Shown: positions 1 to 8,228 of the stretch, piece after piece
Layout of the letters: every line of letters starts with the position of its first letter
How positions within the stretch are numbered: the stretch's first letter is position 1
Notes under the pieces: generated by a model
Seen by the model: only the letters and a program-made list of their open reading frames with translations
Database searches by the model: none
What the model was told of the DNA's origin: nothing
Program-made: the position numbers and the translations under genes
NCBI RefSeq assembly: GCF_013927005.1
Contig: NZ_CP055930.1
Span: 5,208,001 to 5,272,000, forward strand
Direction of reading: 5' to 3'
DNA length: 64,000 bases
Origin: Enterobacter sp. RHBSTW-00175
Lineage (GTDB): Bacteria > Pseudomonadota > Gammaproteobacteria > Enterobacterales > Enterobacteriaceae

Positions 1-221
1 CGCTGTTGCAGCTAATCGCCACGGCGGTGGTCGCCGCCTATGCCGGCATGGGCGGGCTGGGCCGCTTCCTGATTGATGGTCTGGGTCAGCGCGATATCCC
101 GCAGGTCATTTCCGGCTCCCTTGTGGTAACACTGCTGGCGCTTGCCTGCGAGGGGATATTTTCACTTATCAACAATGTGTTATTTCAGCCACAGGCCGCA
201 CCCGCAATAACGGAATCATGA
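1..221 (+). CDS. ABC transporter permease, osmoprotectant (OpuB/OpuC/YehYW) type, 3' end only
   Basis: The reading frame is open from the window edge and ends at TGA 219-221, so about 72 C-terminal residues are visible. They contain a final hydrophobic segment (SLVVTLLALACEGIFSLI) preceded by a glycine-rich stretch (GMGGLGRFLIDGLGQRD), the usual C-terminal layout of BPD-type permeases for glycine betaine, choline or related compounds. The gene for the cognate periplasmic binding protein starts 30 bp downstream on the same strand, so the two form one importer operon whose ATPase must lie to the left of the window. The transported compound cannot be read from this fragment. Confidence 0.75.
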   Translation, partial: LLQLIATAVVAAYAGMGGLGRFLIDGLGQRDIPQVISGSLVVTLLALACEGIFSLINNVLFQPQAAPAITES

Positions 222-251
222 TAAAAACCACCTGCAAATAAAAGAGGCATT

Positions 252-1142
252 ATGAAGCAATCATTATGGCACGCGTTTAACCGCCGTGGATTTAAATTAT
301 CCCTTCTGGCGGCAGGATTATTCAGCTTAAGTTTTACCACTCTGGCGGAAACCGTCACCATTGGCGGGGCGAATTTTACCGAAAGCTCCATTCTTGCCAA
401 TATTTACGCCAGCGCATTAAAGAAAAATAATATCGATGTTAAAACACGGCTTAATCTGGGTAACCGCGAAATTATTATTCCGGCGCTGAAAAGCGGCGAA
501 ATAGATATTGTCCCGGAATATCTCGGCGCACTACTGAATTATTATGACGGGAAAACGCTGGCAACCACCCAGAGCGACGTTAGTGCCGGGCTTGCAAAAG
601 TGCTGCCGGCAGAATTCACGCTGCTGACCCCCTCTTCCGCCAGCTCGGTCACGGCCTGGGCCGTTCGCGCCGAGACGGCCAAAAAATACGGGTTAACCAA
701 ACTCTCCGATCTGACGCCAGTGGCACACGAGCTGGTGATCGGCGGCCCGCCGGAGTTTCCGGTTCGTGCCCTCGGCCTGCCGGGCCTGAAGCGCGTCTAC
801 GGTCTGGAGTTTAAAGAGGTGAAATCCCTCGACATGGGCGGGCCGCTGTCCCGCCTGGCGCTGAACTCCGGCAAAATTGATGTGGCAACGGTGGTCTCCA
901 CCCAGGGTTCGCTCGCTAAAGAGGACTGGGTCGTACTGGAAGATGACAAACATGAACAGCCAAGCCAGAACGTTGTTCCGCTGGTGCGCAAAGCGGCACT
1001 GACGCCAAAAATCGACGGCATCCTCAACCAGGTGTCTCACAAGCTGGATAACACCGCCCTGGTCGAGCTGAACAAGCAGGTTGACCTCCAGCACAAAGAT
1101 CCTGCTGCCGTGGCAGAACAATGGGTCAACGCCAACCTGTAA
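252..1142 (+). CDS. Osmoprotectant-type ABC transporter periplasmic binding protein (OsmX/YehZ/OpuCC family)
   Basis: The protein has 296 residues. A typical signal peptide ends near FTTLAE (about residue 33), followed by the family start TVTIGGANFTESSILANIY. The segment GEIDIVPEYLGALLNYY (about residues 80-96) is characteristic of the QAT-family binding proteins for quaternary ammonium compounds. The ATG at 252 has AGAGG at 243-247. It follows the permease by 30 bp and precedes a flavin monooxygenase by 55 bp on the same strand, so the imported molecule may be that enzyme's substrate. Family members bind glycine betaine, choline or carnitine, but homologues used for other small molecules exist, so the ligand is open. 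Confidence 0.85.
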   Translation: MKQSLWHAFNRRGFKLSLLAAGLFSLSFTTLAETVTIGGANFTESSILANIYASALKKNNIDVKTRLNLGNREIIIPALKSGEIDIVPEYLGALLNYYDGKTLATTQSDVSAGLAKVLPAEFTLLTPSSASSVTAWAVRAETAKKYGLTKLSDLTPVAHELVIGGPPEFPVRALGLPGLKRVYGLEFKEVKSLDMGGPLSRLALNSGKIDVATVVSTQGSLAKEDWVVLEDDKHEQPSQNVVPLVRKAALTPKIDGILNQVSHKLDNTALVELNKQVDLQHKDPAAVAEQWVNANL

Positions 1143-1197
1143 CGCTTTTTATTATTCAATGGCCAGGGATCGGCCACAACCTGACACAGGCCTCACA

Positions 1198-2514
1198 ATG
1201 TCACACAACTCCATGATCCTGAATCTGTTTTTTTTCAATCCACAGGGTGATTACCGGTTCTCATGGCGTCACCCTGACACCCCCGAACACGAGGTTTTCA
1301 CCCTCAGCTACTACACCGCCCTTGCCCGCAAGGCCGAAGCCGCCACGCTTGATGCCCTGTTCATTGCCGACCATACCGGGATTTGGGACAGTGGCCTTGC
1401 CCATTACGCCAATGCCCGGCTTGAACCGCTGACGCTACTCTCGGCGCTGGCGGCCGTAACGGACAATATTGGTCTGATGGCAACGGCTTCAACGTCTTAT
1501 ACCGAGCCCTATAACCTGGCGCGCTATTTCGCCTCGCTCGATTTTCTGAGTAACGGGCGTGCAAGCTGGAACATTGTGACTTCCTGGCTGGAAGAGGAAG
1601 CCGCCAATTTCGGTCTGGATCAGATCCCGCAGCACGGTAATCGTTACCAGCGCGCCGGGGAGTTTATCGATGTGGTCACCCGTCTGTGGGACTCATGGGA
1701 AGATGGCGCGCTCCTGTTTGATAAACCGCACGGCCTGTTTGCCGATGCCGACAAAGTGCATCATCTTAACCATCACGGGGATTTCTTTAAGGTGCGCGGC
1801 CCGCTTAACGTGCCACGTCCGCCGCAGGGGCACCCGGTTCTCGTTCAGGCGGGCTCTTCCGAAGCCGGTAAGCAACTCGCGGCCAGCCGGGCGGATATGC
1901 ACTTCGTGTTTATCAAATCCATCGAGCAGGGAAAAGCCTACCGCGAAGAGATGAATCAGCGCCTGAACGCGCTCGGACGTTCGCCTGAAGAGTTTAAAAT
2001 CATCGCCGGGGTGCTGCCGGTGGTGGTGAATTCCGAAGCCGAAAAAGCCGAGCGTCAGCAGCTTAACGCCGAACTGATGAGCGATCGGATGGCTATCGAT
2101 CTGCTGTCGGCCTATCTGAAACTGGATCTGAGTCCTTATCCGCACGATGAACCGCTGCCGCCGCTGCCGGATGAAGCAAACTTCGACGGTATTCGCACCA
2201 CGCTGCAACTCATCCGGGATTACGACCCCGCCCTGACCATTCTGGAACTGGGTCGTCTGTTGCTGCAAAGCTCCGACAGCTGGCTGGTGATTGGCACTGC
2301 GCAGGAGGTTGCCGATACGCTGGCGGAAATCTATCTTTCCGGGGCCGCAGACGGCTTTAACCTGATGTTCCCGCTGCTGCCGGGTGATTTTGATCGCTTC
2401 ACGGAACAGGTTGTCCCTGTTCTGAAAGCCAAAGGAGTGATGAAAACCGACTATGCACCGGGCACCCTGCGGGAAAAACTGGGCCTTCCACTGGCAAAAA
2501 ACCACTTTGCCTGA
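1198..2514 (+). CDS. FMN-dependent monooxygenase, NtaA/SnaA/DszA family
   Basis: This 438-residue luciferase-like TIM-barrel enzyme carries the family signature GRASWNIVTSW at residues 120-130, followed later by FFKVRGPLNVPRPPQGHPV and the flavin-binding stretch VQAGSSEAGKQLAA. Members such as nitrilotriacetate, EDTA and dibenzothiophene-sulfone monooxygenases use reduced FMN from a separate reductase to oxidise small organic substrates. No dedicated reductase lies beside it; the iacG flavin reductase is 8 kb away on the other strand and is probably unrelated. The start is uncertain: ATG 1198 fits the family N-terminus, but its ribosome site is weak and ATG 1213 is possible. It is probably cotranscribed with the upstream importer and is convergent with the PhnD-like gene. 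Confidence 0.85.
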   Translation: MSHNSMILNLFFFNPQGDYRFSWRHPDTPEHEVFTLSYYTALARKAEAATLDALFIADHTGIWDSGLAHYANARLEPLTLLSALAAVTDNIGLMATASTSYTEPYNLARYFASLDFLSNGRASWNIVTSWLEEEAANFGLDQIPQHGNRYQRAGEFIDVVTRLWDSWEDGALLFDKPHGLFADADKVHHLNHHGDFFKVRGPLNVPRPPQGHPVLVQAGSSEAGKQLAASRADMHFVFIKSIEQGKAYREEMNQRLNALGRSPEEFKIIAGVLPVVVNSEAEKAERQQLNAELMSDRMAIDLLSAYLKLDLSPYPHDEPLPPLPDEANFDGIRTTLQLIRDYDPALTILELGRLLLQSSDSWLVIGTAQEVADTLAEIYLSGAADGFNLMFPLLPGDFDRFTEQVVPVLKAKGVMKTDYAPGTLREKLGLPLAKNHFA

Positions 2515-2518
2515 ATGG

Positions 2519-3319
2519 CTACAGCCGGGCGATCCCGGCTGTTTGCGCCGCCTTGCGCCAGTCCAGTAACCGCGAATAAGGCTGGCGCGTCACTTCGCTA
2601 AACCCGCCAATCAGCAGCGCGGCACAAATTTCCCGGTATTCCGCCGCGCTCACCAGCGTATGAAGCACCTCGCTCAGCGCAGCAAGCATGTCGGGAGAGG
2701 TTTCACCTGCGGTGATAAGCGGTAATCCTGGCGCCAGCGGGCTTTGGTCGATGATCGCCAACCCGTCCAGTAACGTGGGTTCATGGCGTTGTAATAACGC
2801 CCAGGTTACGCAGTCGATAGCCGCGATATCCCCTTCCCCGCGCTTCACGTCGTGAAGCGACTGTCGATGGCTACCGCTCAGGACAACGCGCGAGAAAAAG
2901 CGCCCATTCACAGCCAGTGGCGTCACCATTTTCATCAACACGTTGTAGCCTGACTGTGAATCGGTGGAATTGCACACTACCGGCCGGTCGCGAAAATCAG
3001 CAAAGGTTTGCTGTTTATCCTCTTCACGCACCACCAGCACGCTGCGGTAATAGATGCTTTCGCAGCCCGGCGCGGTGTAGTGAAAACAGCCAACCACCTG
3101 AACATCCAAAAGCTGCGTCACCAGCGGGTAACCGCAGGTCTGGCTCAGGATCAGTTGCGGGTTTTGCCAGTGTGCCATCAGCTCCTCCTGAGGCAACACG
3201 GGCGTAAGGCTTCCCACCGGCACGCCCCGGGCAACCAACAGCCCCTGTATCGCCAGCCACAGGGCATTGGTGTCACGGTGGTTAACGGCATACATCGGGA
3301 ATGCCAGCGGGTCACGCAT
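2519..3319 (-). CDS. PhnD/SsuA/transferrin-like substrate-binding protein without a signal peptide
   Basis: This 266-residue protein has the type II periplasmic binding fold of the PhnD/SsuA group: an N-terminal region naming a ligand pocket (SQTCGYPLV, about residues 59-67), CESIYYRSVLVVRE, a central SQSGYNVLMKM and an acidic hinge GDIAAIDCVTW. Relatives usually deliver phosphonates, sulfonates or similar anions to ABC importers. Here there is no signal peptide or lipobox; the N-terminus is MRDPLAFPMYAVNHRD, so the product is probably cytoplasmic. The start at 3319 has AGGAGA in front and overlaps the desaturase stop by 8 bp, which implies translational coupling. No permease or ATPase accompanies it. 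A sensor or substrate-delivery role for the desaturase is a guess. Confidence 0.7.
   Translation of the reverse strand: MRDPLAFPMYAVNHRDTNALWLAIQGLLVARGVPVGSLTPVLPQEELMAHWQNPQLILSQTCGYPLVTQLLDVQVVGCFHYTAPGCESIYYRSVLVVREEDKQQTFADFRDRPVVCNSTDSQSGYNVLMKMVTPLAVNGRFFSRVVLSGSHRQSLHDVKRGEGDIAAIDCVTWALLQRHEPTLLDGLAIIDQSPLAPGLPLITAGETSPDMLAALSEVLHTLVSAAEYREICAALLIGGFSEVTRQPYSRLLDWRKAAQTAGIARL
2521..2546 (+). terminator. Possible intrinsic terminator of the monooxygenase operon
   Basis: A perfect 9-bp inverted repeat (ACAGCCGGG at 2521-2529, CCCGGCTGT at 2534-2542) with a 4-nt loop starts 7 bp after the monooxygenase stop codon. Only three T residues follow on the plus strand, so termination strength is doubtful. 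The hairpin lies inside the last codons of the convergent PhnD-like gene, so part of its symmetry is also coding. Confidence 0.4.
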
Positions 3320-4283
3320 GACCGTCTCCTTTATTAATGCCCGGATGCACCGTCACATCCACCGGTTTGCCCCAGAAATGGCGTAACCATTCGCCGTATC
3401 CCTTCACCAGAAAACCGTGGTTGCGCTGCTGATAAGCGTCGCGATTGTGCAGGTAAACCGCCTTCAGCCCGTACCAGGGTACACCCGGCAGATCGTGATG
3501 TACGGAATGATAGTTAAGATTCAAAAACAGGACCCGCCAGAACAACCCGGCCTCGTTGATAACCGACCGCGCCAGCGGATCGTCCGCCGCCCTGTGCTCA
3601 AGAAAAGATCGCACTTTGGTCAGCGCCAGTGCGGGATAACTCACCGCCAGAACAAACCACAGTGGGGAGAATCCAAGGTGCGACATCCAGACAAAAAGCA
3701 TGGCGAGTAAGGCTCCGTGGATTATCCACATCAGCATGGCGGCAACCTGCACGTGGCGAAAGGCCGACACAGCACTGCCCAGCGTCAGCACAATATCAAT
3801 TAACGGCGCCAGCAACAGCCGTCCGATGAAGGTGTTACGCAGATGAATCACCCGCTTCTGCCACGGGCGAAGCCGCGCCCAGCTTTCATCGCTAAAGTAA
3901 TACGACTCAGGATCATCCACCGGCACGGTCAGGTGGTCGTTACGGTGATGCGCCAGATGGGAGTCCCGATACAGGCCATACGGATACCAGACCGCCAGCG
4001 GCAGCGTGCCGAAAAGCTGGTTCAACCAGGGAAAGCGCGTGGGATGTCCGTGGATCAACTCATGCTGTAGCGACATGTACCAGGCAGTAAACCCGATAAG
4101 CAGCAAAGTGGCGGGATATAAACCCAGCGCCTGCCAGTTCGCCAGGGTCGCAAACCAGCCGCCATAAATGGCCATCATGAGTATCCAGGTCGGGAGTTCG
4201 CTGCGCCACAGGATGCTGGTTGAAAGCTGGTGAATATGTTCTCGTTGTTGTTGATGTAGATAGAGGGAGTTTCGTTTACCCAT
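3312..4283 (-). CDS. Membrane fatty-acid-desaturase-like di-iron enzyme
   Basis: The 323-residue protein has several hydrophobic segments and the three histidine boxes of the membrane desaturase/hydroxylase superfamily: HELIHGH at residues 74-80, HLAHH at 109-113 and HSVHH at 259-263, plus H230 in RSFLEHRA. These would bind a di-iron centre on the cytoplasmic face. The superfamily includes acyl desaturases, alkane and xylene hydroxylases, carotenoid hydroxylases and alkene-forming UndB-type enzymes; the boxes do not decide among them. The gene overlaps the leaderless PhnD-like gene downstream by 8 bp and is separated from catA by a terminator, so it forms its own two-gene unit. The ATG at 4283 has GAAGGA directly adjacent, closer than usual. 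Confidence 0.75.
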   Translation of the reverse strand: MGKRNSLYLHQQQREHIHQLSTSILWRSELPTWILMMAIYGGWFATLANWQALGLYPATLLLIGFTAWYMSLQHELIHGHPTRFPWLNQLFGTLPLAVWYPYGLYRDSHLAHHRNDHLTVPVDDPESYYFSDESWARLRPWQKRVIHLRNTFIGRLLLAPLIDIVLTLGSAVSAFRHVQVAAMLMWIIHGALLAMLFVWMSHLGFSPLWFVLAVSYPALALTKVRSFLEHRAADDPLARSVINEAGLFWRVLFLNLNYHSVHHDLPGVPWYGLKAVYLHNRDAYQQRNHGFLVKGYGEWLRHFWGKPVDVTVHPGINKGDGHA

Positions 4284-4374
4284 TCCTTCAGACGCCCTTT
4301 CCGCCAGTGACTCTATGGCATGAAGATCCGGGATAACGCCTGAAATAACAAAGAACTTAAATCGCTATGCTTTG

Positions 4375-4408
4375 CCAGAAAAACAGGGGCAGCACCGGGA
4401 TGCTGCCC
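4375..4408 (-). terminator. Rho-independent terminator of the iac-pca-cat operon
   Basis: Eight bp downstream of the catA stop, an 8-bp perfect stem (GGGCAGCA at 4387-4394 with TGCTGCCC at 4401-4408, 6-nt loop) is followed on the minus strand by CCTGTTTTTC. It separates the auxin/catechol operon from the desaturase gene. Confidence 0.8.
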
Positions 4409-4415
4409 GCCGGTG

Positions 4416-5342
4416 TTACTCTTTCACGCGCGAGCGTTTCCCCCTCGACTCCTCAGCATTTTCGGCTGCCTGCACCAGCGAAAAGTTAAAGCTCACCTCC
4501 GTATGCGGCGCGTTGATATCGCGCTCGCGGGCGAGTTTGCTGTCGGTAATTTTCACCGGGTCAGCAATCAGCTCTTCACGGGTTGCAAAGGCAAAGTCGT
4601 CCCACAGGTATTGATCACCATTGAGGTTGATCTGGGTGGTCAGGTGTTTGAAGCCTGGTGCCGAGACAAAGAAATGCACGTGCGCCGGACGATTGCCGTG
4701 ACGACCAAGGCCGGTCAGCAGTTTTTGCGTTGGGCCATCCGGCGGGCAGCCATAACCGCATGGCACAATGCTGCGCACCGCGTAGCGGCCGTCCGCGCCG
4801 GTTTTAACACGGCGACGCAGGTTGTACTCGCTTTGTGACGGGTCGAAGAACGAGTAGCCGCCATGCGTATTGGCGTGCCAGATATCGACAATCGCCCCCG
4901 CAACCGGCTTACCGTCAAGGTCAGTCACCTTGCCGTGCAGCCACATGGTTTCTGCTTTTTCGCTGCCATCATCCATGCGCGCAAACCCCTCGCTCAGTGG
5001 CGCATTGGCCACATACAGCGGCCCTTCGATCGTGCGAGGGGTGCCCACCTCAGTTCCGGCTGCGGTCTCTTTTTCATCGGCGCGCATATCCAGATAGTGC
5101 TCAAGCCCTAACCCTGCCGCCAGCAGCGCCGCCTCTTTGCGCTCACCCAGTTCGTTCAGGTAGTTCACCGCCACCCAGAACTCTTCGTCGGTGATGTCGA
5201 ATTTTTTAATGGTCTGGCACAGGTCGCTCAGGAGCTGGTGCATGATGTTCTTAAAACGATCGTTTCCGCCGTCGGCATTCAGACCGCTGCTGATGGCGAG
5301 TAAGGTTTCCAGTTCAGACTGATGTGCAGGATTTTTGGACAT
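4416..5342 (-). CDS. catA: Catechol 1,2-dioxygenase
   Basis: This intradiol ring-cleaving dioxygenase opens catechol to cis,cis-muconate with non-haem Fe(III). The 308-residue length is normal for the family. The iron ligands can be placed by motif: Tyr163 (HGGYSFFD), Tyr197 (CGYGCP), His221 and His223 (RPAHVHFF), with the expected 24-residue spacing between Tyr197 and His221. An N-terminal helical dimerisation and lipid-binding region precedes the catalytic domain, which starts near EGPLYVANAP. The start has GAGGAA upstream. catA is the last gene of the long minus-strand operon, just before a terminator, while catC and catB precede it. Catechol is the expected product of the upstream Rieske dioxygenase IacCD. 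Confidence 0.97.
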   Translation of the reverse strand: MSKNPAHQSELETLLAISSGLNADGGNDRFKNIMHQLLSDLCQTIKKFDITDEEFWVAVNYLNELGERKEAALLAAGLGLEHYLDMRADEKETAAGTEVGTPRTIEGPLYVANAPLSEGFARMDDGSEKAETMWLHGKVTDLDGKPVAGAIVDIWHANTHGGYSFFDPSQSEYNLRRRVKTGADGRYAVRSIVPCGYGCPPDGPTQKLLTGLGRHGNRPAHVHFFVSAPGFKHLTTQINLNGDQYLWDDFAFATREELIADPVKITDSKLARERDINAPHTEVSFNFSLVQAAENAEESRGKRSRVKE

Positions 5343-5377
5343 TGCATGTTCCTCGTTATTGTAGGGTACGGTTTTTA

Positions 5378-5665
5378 CTATTTTTCGTTATCAATCGACG
5401 ACGGATGCGCACATAACGGCTGCACGGTAATGTCCATATACGGGTAGAGCGGTAACTCTGTTAATAGCGTGTGCAGCTCCTGATTGTCCGCAACGTCAAA
5501 GATGCTGACATTGGCGTATTGCCCCACCACCCGCCAGATATGCAGCCATTTGCCTTCGCGCTGTAACCGTTGCGAATAGGCTTTCTCTTTGGCTTTAATT
5601 TCATCCGCCTGCACCTTTGGCAGTGAGGCGGGAATGTTGACCGTCATTTCCACTTTAAACAGCAT
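5378..5665 (-). CDS. catC: Muconolactone delta-isomerase
   Basis: CatC moves the double bond of (+)-muconolactone to give 3-oxoadipate enol-lactone. The 95-residue length and the sequence start MLFKVEMTVNIP are typical of this small decameric ferredoxin-fold enzyme, and the motif LPLYPYMDITVQPL closes the domain. Start ATG 5665 is preceded by AAGGGG. It sits between catB (10 bp upstream) and catA (35 bp downstream), the usual catBCA order. Confidence 0.96.
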   Translation of the reverse strand: MLFKVEMTVNIPASLPKVQADEIKAKEKAYSQRLQREGKWLHIWRVVGQYANVSIFDVADNQELHTLLTELPLYPYMDITVQPLCAHPSSIDNEK

Positions 5666-5674
5666 ATGAACCCC

Positions 5675-6790
5675 TTACTGACGCGCGTAATGGCGCAATT
5701 TATCGTCATCAATCTCAATACCCAGGCCCGGGCCTTGCGGTACGCTCACCTGCCCCTGGCTAAAATCGAGCGGGCGCACCACGATGTCGTCTTTTAGCAG
5801 CAGCGGGCCAAACATCTCCGTGCCCCACTGCATCCTGACCGTTGACCAGGCATGGAGTGAGGCAACGGTTCCCAGCGTGCCTTCCAGCATGGTGCCACCA
5901 TAGAGCGCCACGCCCGCCGCCTGGGCCACCTGTGCCAGCTTCAGCGCCTGCACCGGGCCGCCCGCTTTGGCAATTTTCAGCGCGTAAGCGCCCGTGAAGC
6001 CGCCACGCGCCAGGGCGTAACCGTCGTGGCGAGTCGCCACCGCTTCATCAGCCAGAATCGGCACCTCAAAGCGCTGGCTGAGGGTGATTAACCCCTGCAT
6101 GTCCCACAGCGGAATGGGCTGCTCCACGAGGTCTATCCCCCCGTCCTGCAACTGGCGCATTCCTTTCATTGCGGTAGTGAGATCCCAGGCCTGGTTAACG
6201 TCCACCCGAATGCTGACTTCATCCCCCAGCGCCGCCTTGATCGCCAGGGCGTGGCGAACATCTGTTGCCAGTTCGCGGGCGCCAATTTTGAGTTTGAAGG
6301 CGTTGTGTCGGCCTTCCGTCAGCAGGCGTTTGCCCTCTTCGATGTCTTTGTCGGTATCACCACTCGCCAGCGTCCAGAGCACCGGCAGCCGTTCGCACAG
6401 CGCGCCCCCCAGCAATGTGCTGACGGGCACGCCAAGTGTTTTTCCCTGCGCATCAAGGAACGCGGTTTCGAGGGCGGACTTCGCAAAGGTGTTGCCCTTC
6501 ACGCTGGCGTTCATGGTTTCGGCCAGCACAGCCGGGCCGCTGAAACTTTTGCCGCACAGCAGCGGTGCCAGGTAGGTTTCAATGGCCGATTTAATGGCCT
6601 CCGGGCTTTCGGCCCCGTAACTCAGGCCGCCGATGGTGGTGGCCTCGCCCCAGCCCACCACGCCCTGCGCACAGGTCATGCGCACGATGGCGAGCGTCTG
6701 GCAGCCCATCGTGGTCATCGACAGCCTGTGTGGCCGAATAGTCGGGATATCCACCAGCCAGCAGGCGATGGATTCAATCGTGATGTTCAT
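5675..6790 (-). CDS. catB: Muconate cycloisomerase
   Basis: This enolase-superfamily enzyme cyclises cis,cis-muconate to muconolactone. The 371 residues show the expected catalytic pattern: Lys166 and Lys168 (FKLKIG), metal ligands Asp197 (RVDVN), Glu223 (LVEQP) and Asp248 (ADEA), and the opposite lysine Lys272 (LKIAK). The spacing matches the muconate-lactonising enzymes. The start at 6790 lies 17 bp inside the end of pcaD, consistent with translational coupling. It is the fourteenth gene of the minus-strand operon. Confidence 0.95.
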   Translation of the reverse strand: MNITIESIACWLVDIPTIRPHRLSMTTMGCQTLAIVRMTCAQGVVGWGEATTIGGLSYGAESPEAIKSAIETYLAPLLCGKSFSGPAVLAETMNASVKGNTFAKSALETAFLDAQGKTLGVPVSTLLGGALCERLPVLWTLASGDTDKDIEEGKRLLTEGRHNAFKLKIGARELATDVRHALAIKAALGDEVSIRVDVNQAWDLTTAMKGMRQLQDGGIDLVEQPIPLWDMQGLITLSQRFEVPILADEAVATRHDGYALARGGFTGAYALKIAKAGGPVQALKLAQVAQAAGVALYGGTMLEGTLGTVASLHAWSTVRMQWGTEMFGPLLLKDDIVVRPLDFSQGQVSVPQGPGLGIEIDDDKLRHYARQ

Positions 6791-7553
6791 GTTCTGCTCC
6801 GGTAGTTAAGAAAGAGATGACGTGCTGACTGAATGCCTGGGCACAGGCGACGTTAGACAGATGCGAAGCAGGCAACGCCAGGTAGTGCGCGTGCGGGGCT
6901 TCCACCACCAACCATTCGGCATCGTGCGTGGTGGTTACCGGATCGTCTTCTCCGGCAATCACCAGCATCGGGCGCTGCATGGCTGGCACCTCATCGCGCA
7001 GGTCGGCGCGCGCCAGCGCTTCACAACAGGCGGCATAACCCTCTGTGGGCGTGTGGGCCAGGGCGGTCACCAGGTTTTCCACCACCGCCGGATGAGCCTG
7101 TCGAAATGCTGGCGTAAACCAGCGGTCGGCAGCACTGCCGGCCACAGGTGCCATACCCTGCTCACGCACCAGCTTTGCGCGCTGCAACCACCCGCTTGTT
7201 TCACCGATTCTGGCGGCGGTGTTCGCCACCACCAGACGATGAAAACGCCCCGCCGCGTGGCTGTTGAGCCATAGCCCAGTCAGGCCGCCCAGGGATATCC
7301 CGCAGAAAAAGGCGCGCTCCACGCCAAGATGGTTGAGCATCGAAATAACATCCTGCCCAAGCGTGGCCAGGCTGAGGTCATGCTGCGCTAACGGTGAACG
7401 ACCATGTCCGCGCGTGTTGTAACGCAGCACGTGAAAATGTTCTGTCAGGGCGGGCAGCTGCGCCTGCCACATCTCCCAGGTGGTGCCCAGCGAGTTCGAG
7501 AGCACCAGTAACGGCAGCGTGCTGTCGCCATCCAGTCGGTATTCGAGATCCAT
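6774..7553 (-). CDS. pcaD: 3-oxoadipate enol-lactonase
   Basis: This alpha/beta hydrolase opens 3-oxoadipate enol-lactone to 3-oxoadipate, joining the catechol branch to the common pathway. The nucleophile is Ser87 in CGISLGG, with an acid in AGEDDP and a C-terminal histidine in PASHLSN. The preferred start is ATG 7553, six nucleotides after a strong GGAGG; a GTG at 7559 in the same frame lies too close to that site. The protein then has 259 residues, typical of PcaD. The gene follows pcaJ by 12 bp and overlaps catB. Confidence 0.93.
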   Translation of the reverse strand: MDLEYRLDGDSTLPLLVLSNSLGTTWEMWQAQLPALTEHFHVLRYNTRGHGRSPLAQHDLSLATLGQDVISMLNHLGVERAFFCGISLGGLTGLWLNSHAAGRFHRLVVANTAARIGETSGWLQRAKLVREQGMAPVAGSAADRWFTPAFRQAHPAVVENLVTALAHTPTEGYAACCEALARADLRDEVPAMQRPMLVIAGEDDPVTTTHDAEWLVVEAPHAHYLALPASHLSNVACAQAFSQHVISFLTTGAEHEHHD

Positions 7554-7565
7554 CGTCACCCTCCG

Positions 7566-8228
7566 TTACGCCGTGGCTTCGTCAGTCTGTAACGCGAACG
7601 TCAGTGCAACGGGCGTGACAGATTGCAGATAGTCGGCAGTGATATCGCCGAACAGCTCGCGGACCACCACGCCGCTGTCGGTGATATCCATTACCGCCAT
7701 GTCGGTATAAATGCGGTCAATACAGGCCATCCCGGTAAGCGGATAAGTACAGGCGTTGACGATTTTGCAGGCACCGTTTTTGGTCAGGTGTTCGGTCATC
7801 ACAAACACTTTTTTCGCACCAATCGCCAGATCCATCGCCCCGCCCACGGCAGGAATAGAGGAAGGTTCACCAGTGCTCCAGTTCGCCAGGTCGCCACGTT
7901 CGGACACCTGATACGCCCCCAGCACGCAGATATCGAGATGTCCACCGCGCATCATGGTGAAGGAGTCGCCGTGGTGGAAATAACAGCCGCCCGCCAGCAG
8001 CGTGACGGGCTGTTTTCCGGCGTTGATGAGTTCGGGGTCTTCCTCTCCCTGTGCTGGCGCAGGCCCCATGCCGAGAATACCGTTTTCGCTGTGCAGGAAA
8101 ATTTCGCGGTCTGGCGGAAGGTAATTCGCAATTTGCGTGGGCATCCCGATGCCGAGATTGACATACGCCCCTTCCGGGATATCGCGCGCAATACGCTGCG
8201 CCAGCTGCTGATGGGTTAATTTATTCAC
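7566..8228 (-). CDS. pcaJ: 3-oxoadipate CoA-transferase subunit B
   Basis: This is the beta subunit of the transferase that moves CoA from succinyl-CoA to 3-oxoadipate. The catalytic glutamate is Glu48 in the conserved SENGILGMGP. The 220-residue length is normal. Translation starts at GTG 8228, which overlaps the pcaI stop in a GTGA junction and has AAGGAG six bases upstream. The gene functions with pcaI immediately before it. The thiolase that completes the pathway is not found here. Confidence 0.95.
   Translation of the reverse strand: MNKLTHQQLAQRIARDIPEGAYVNLGIGMPTQIANYLPPDREIFLHSENGILGMGPAPAQGEEDPELINAGKQPVTLLAGGCYFHHGDSFTMMRGGHLDICVLGAYQVSERGDLANWSTGEPSSIPAVGGAMDLAIGAKKVFVMTEHLTKNGACKIVNACTYPLTGMACIDRIYTDMAVMDITDSGVVVRELFGDITADYLQSVTPVALTFALQTDEATA

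Noticed and set aside
6251..6805. 184-codon plus-strand frame opposite catB
   Set aside because: It is the antisense shadow of catB with no promoter, ribosome site or recognisable protein features.
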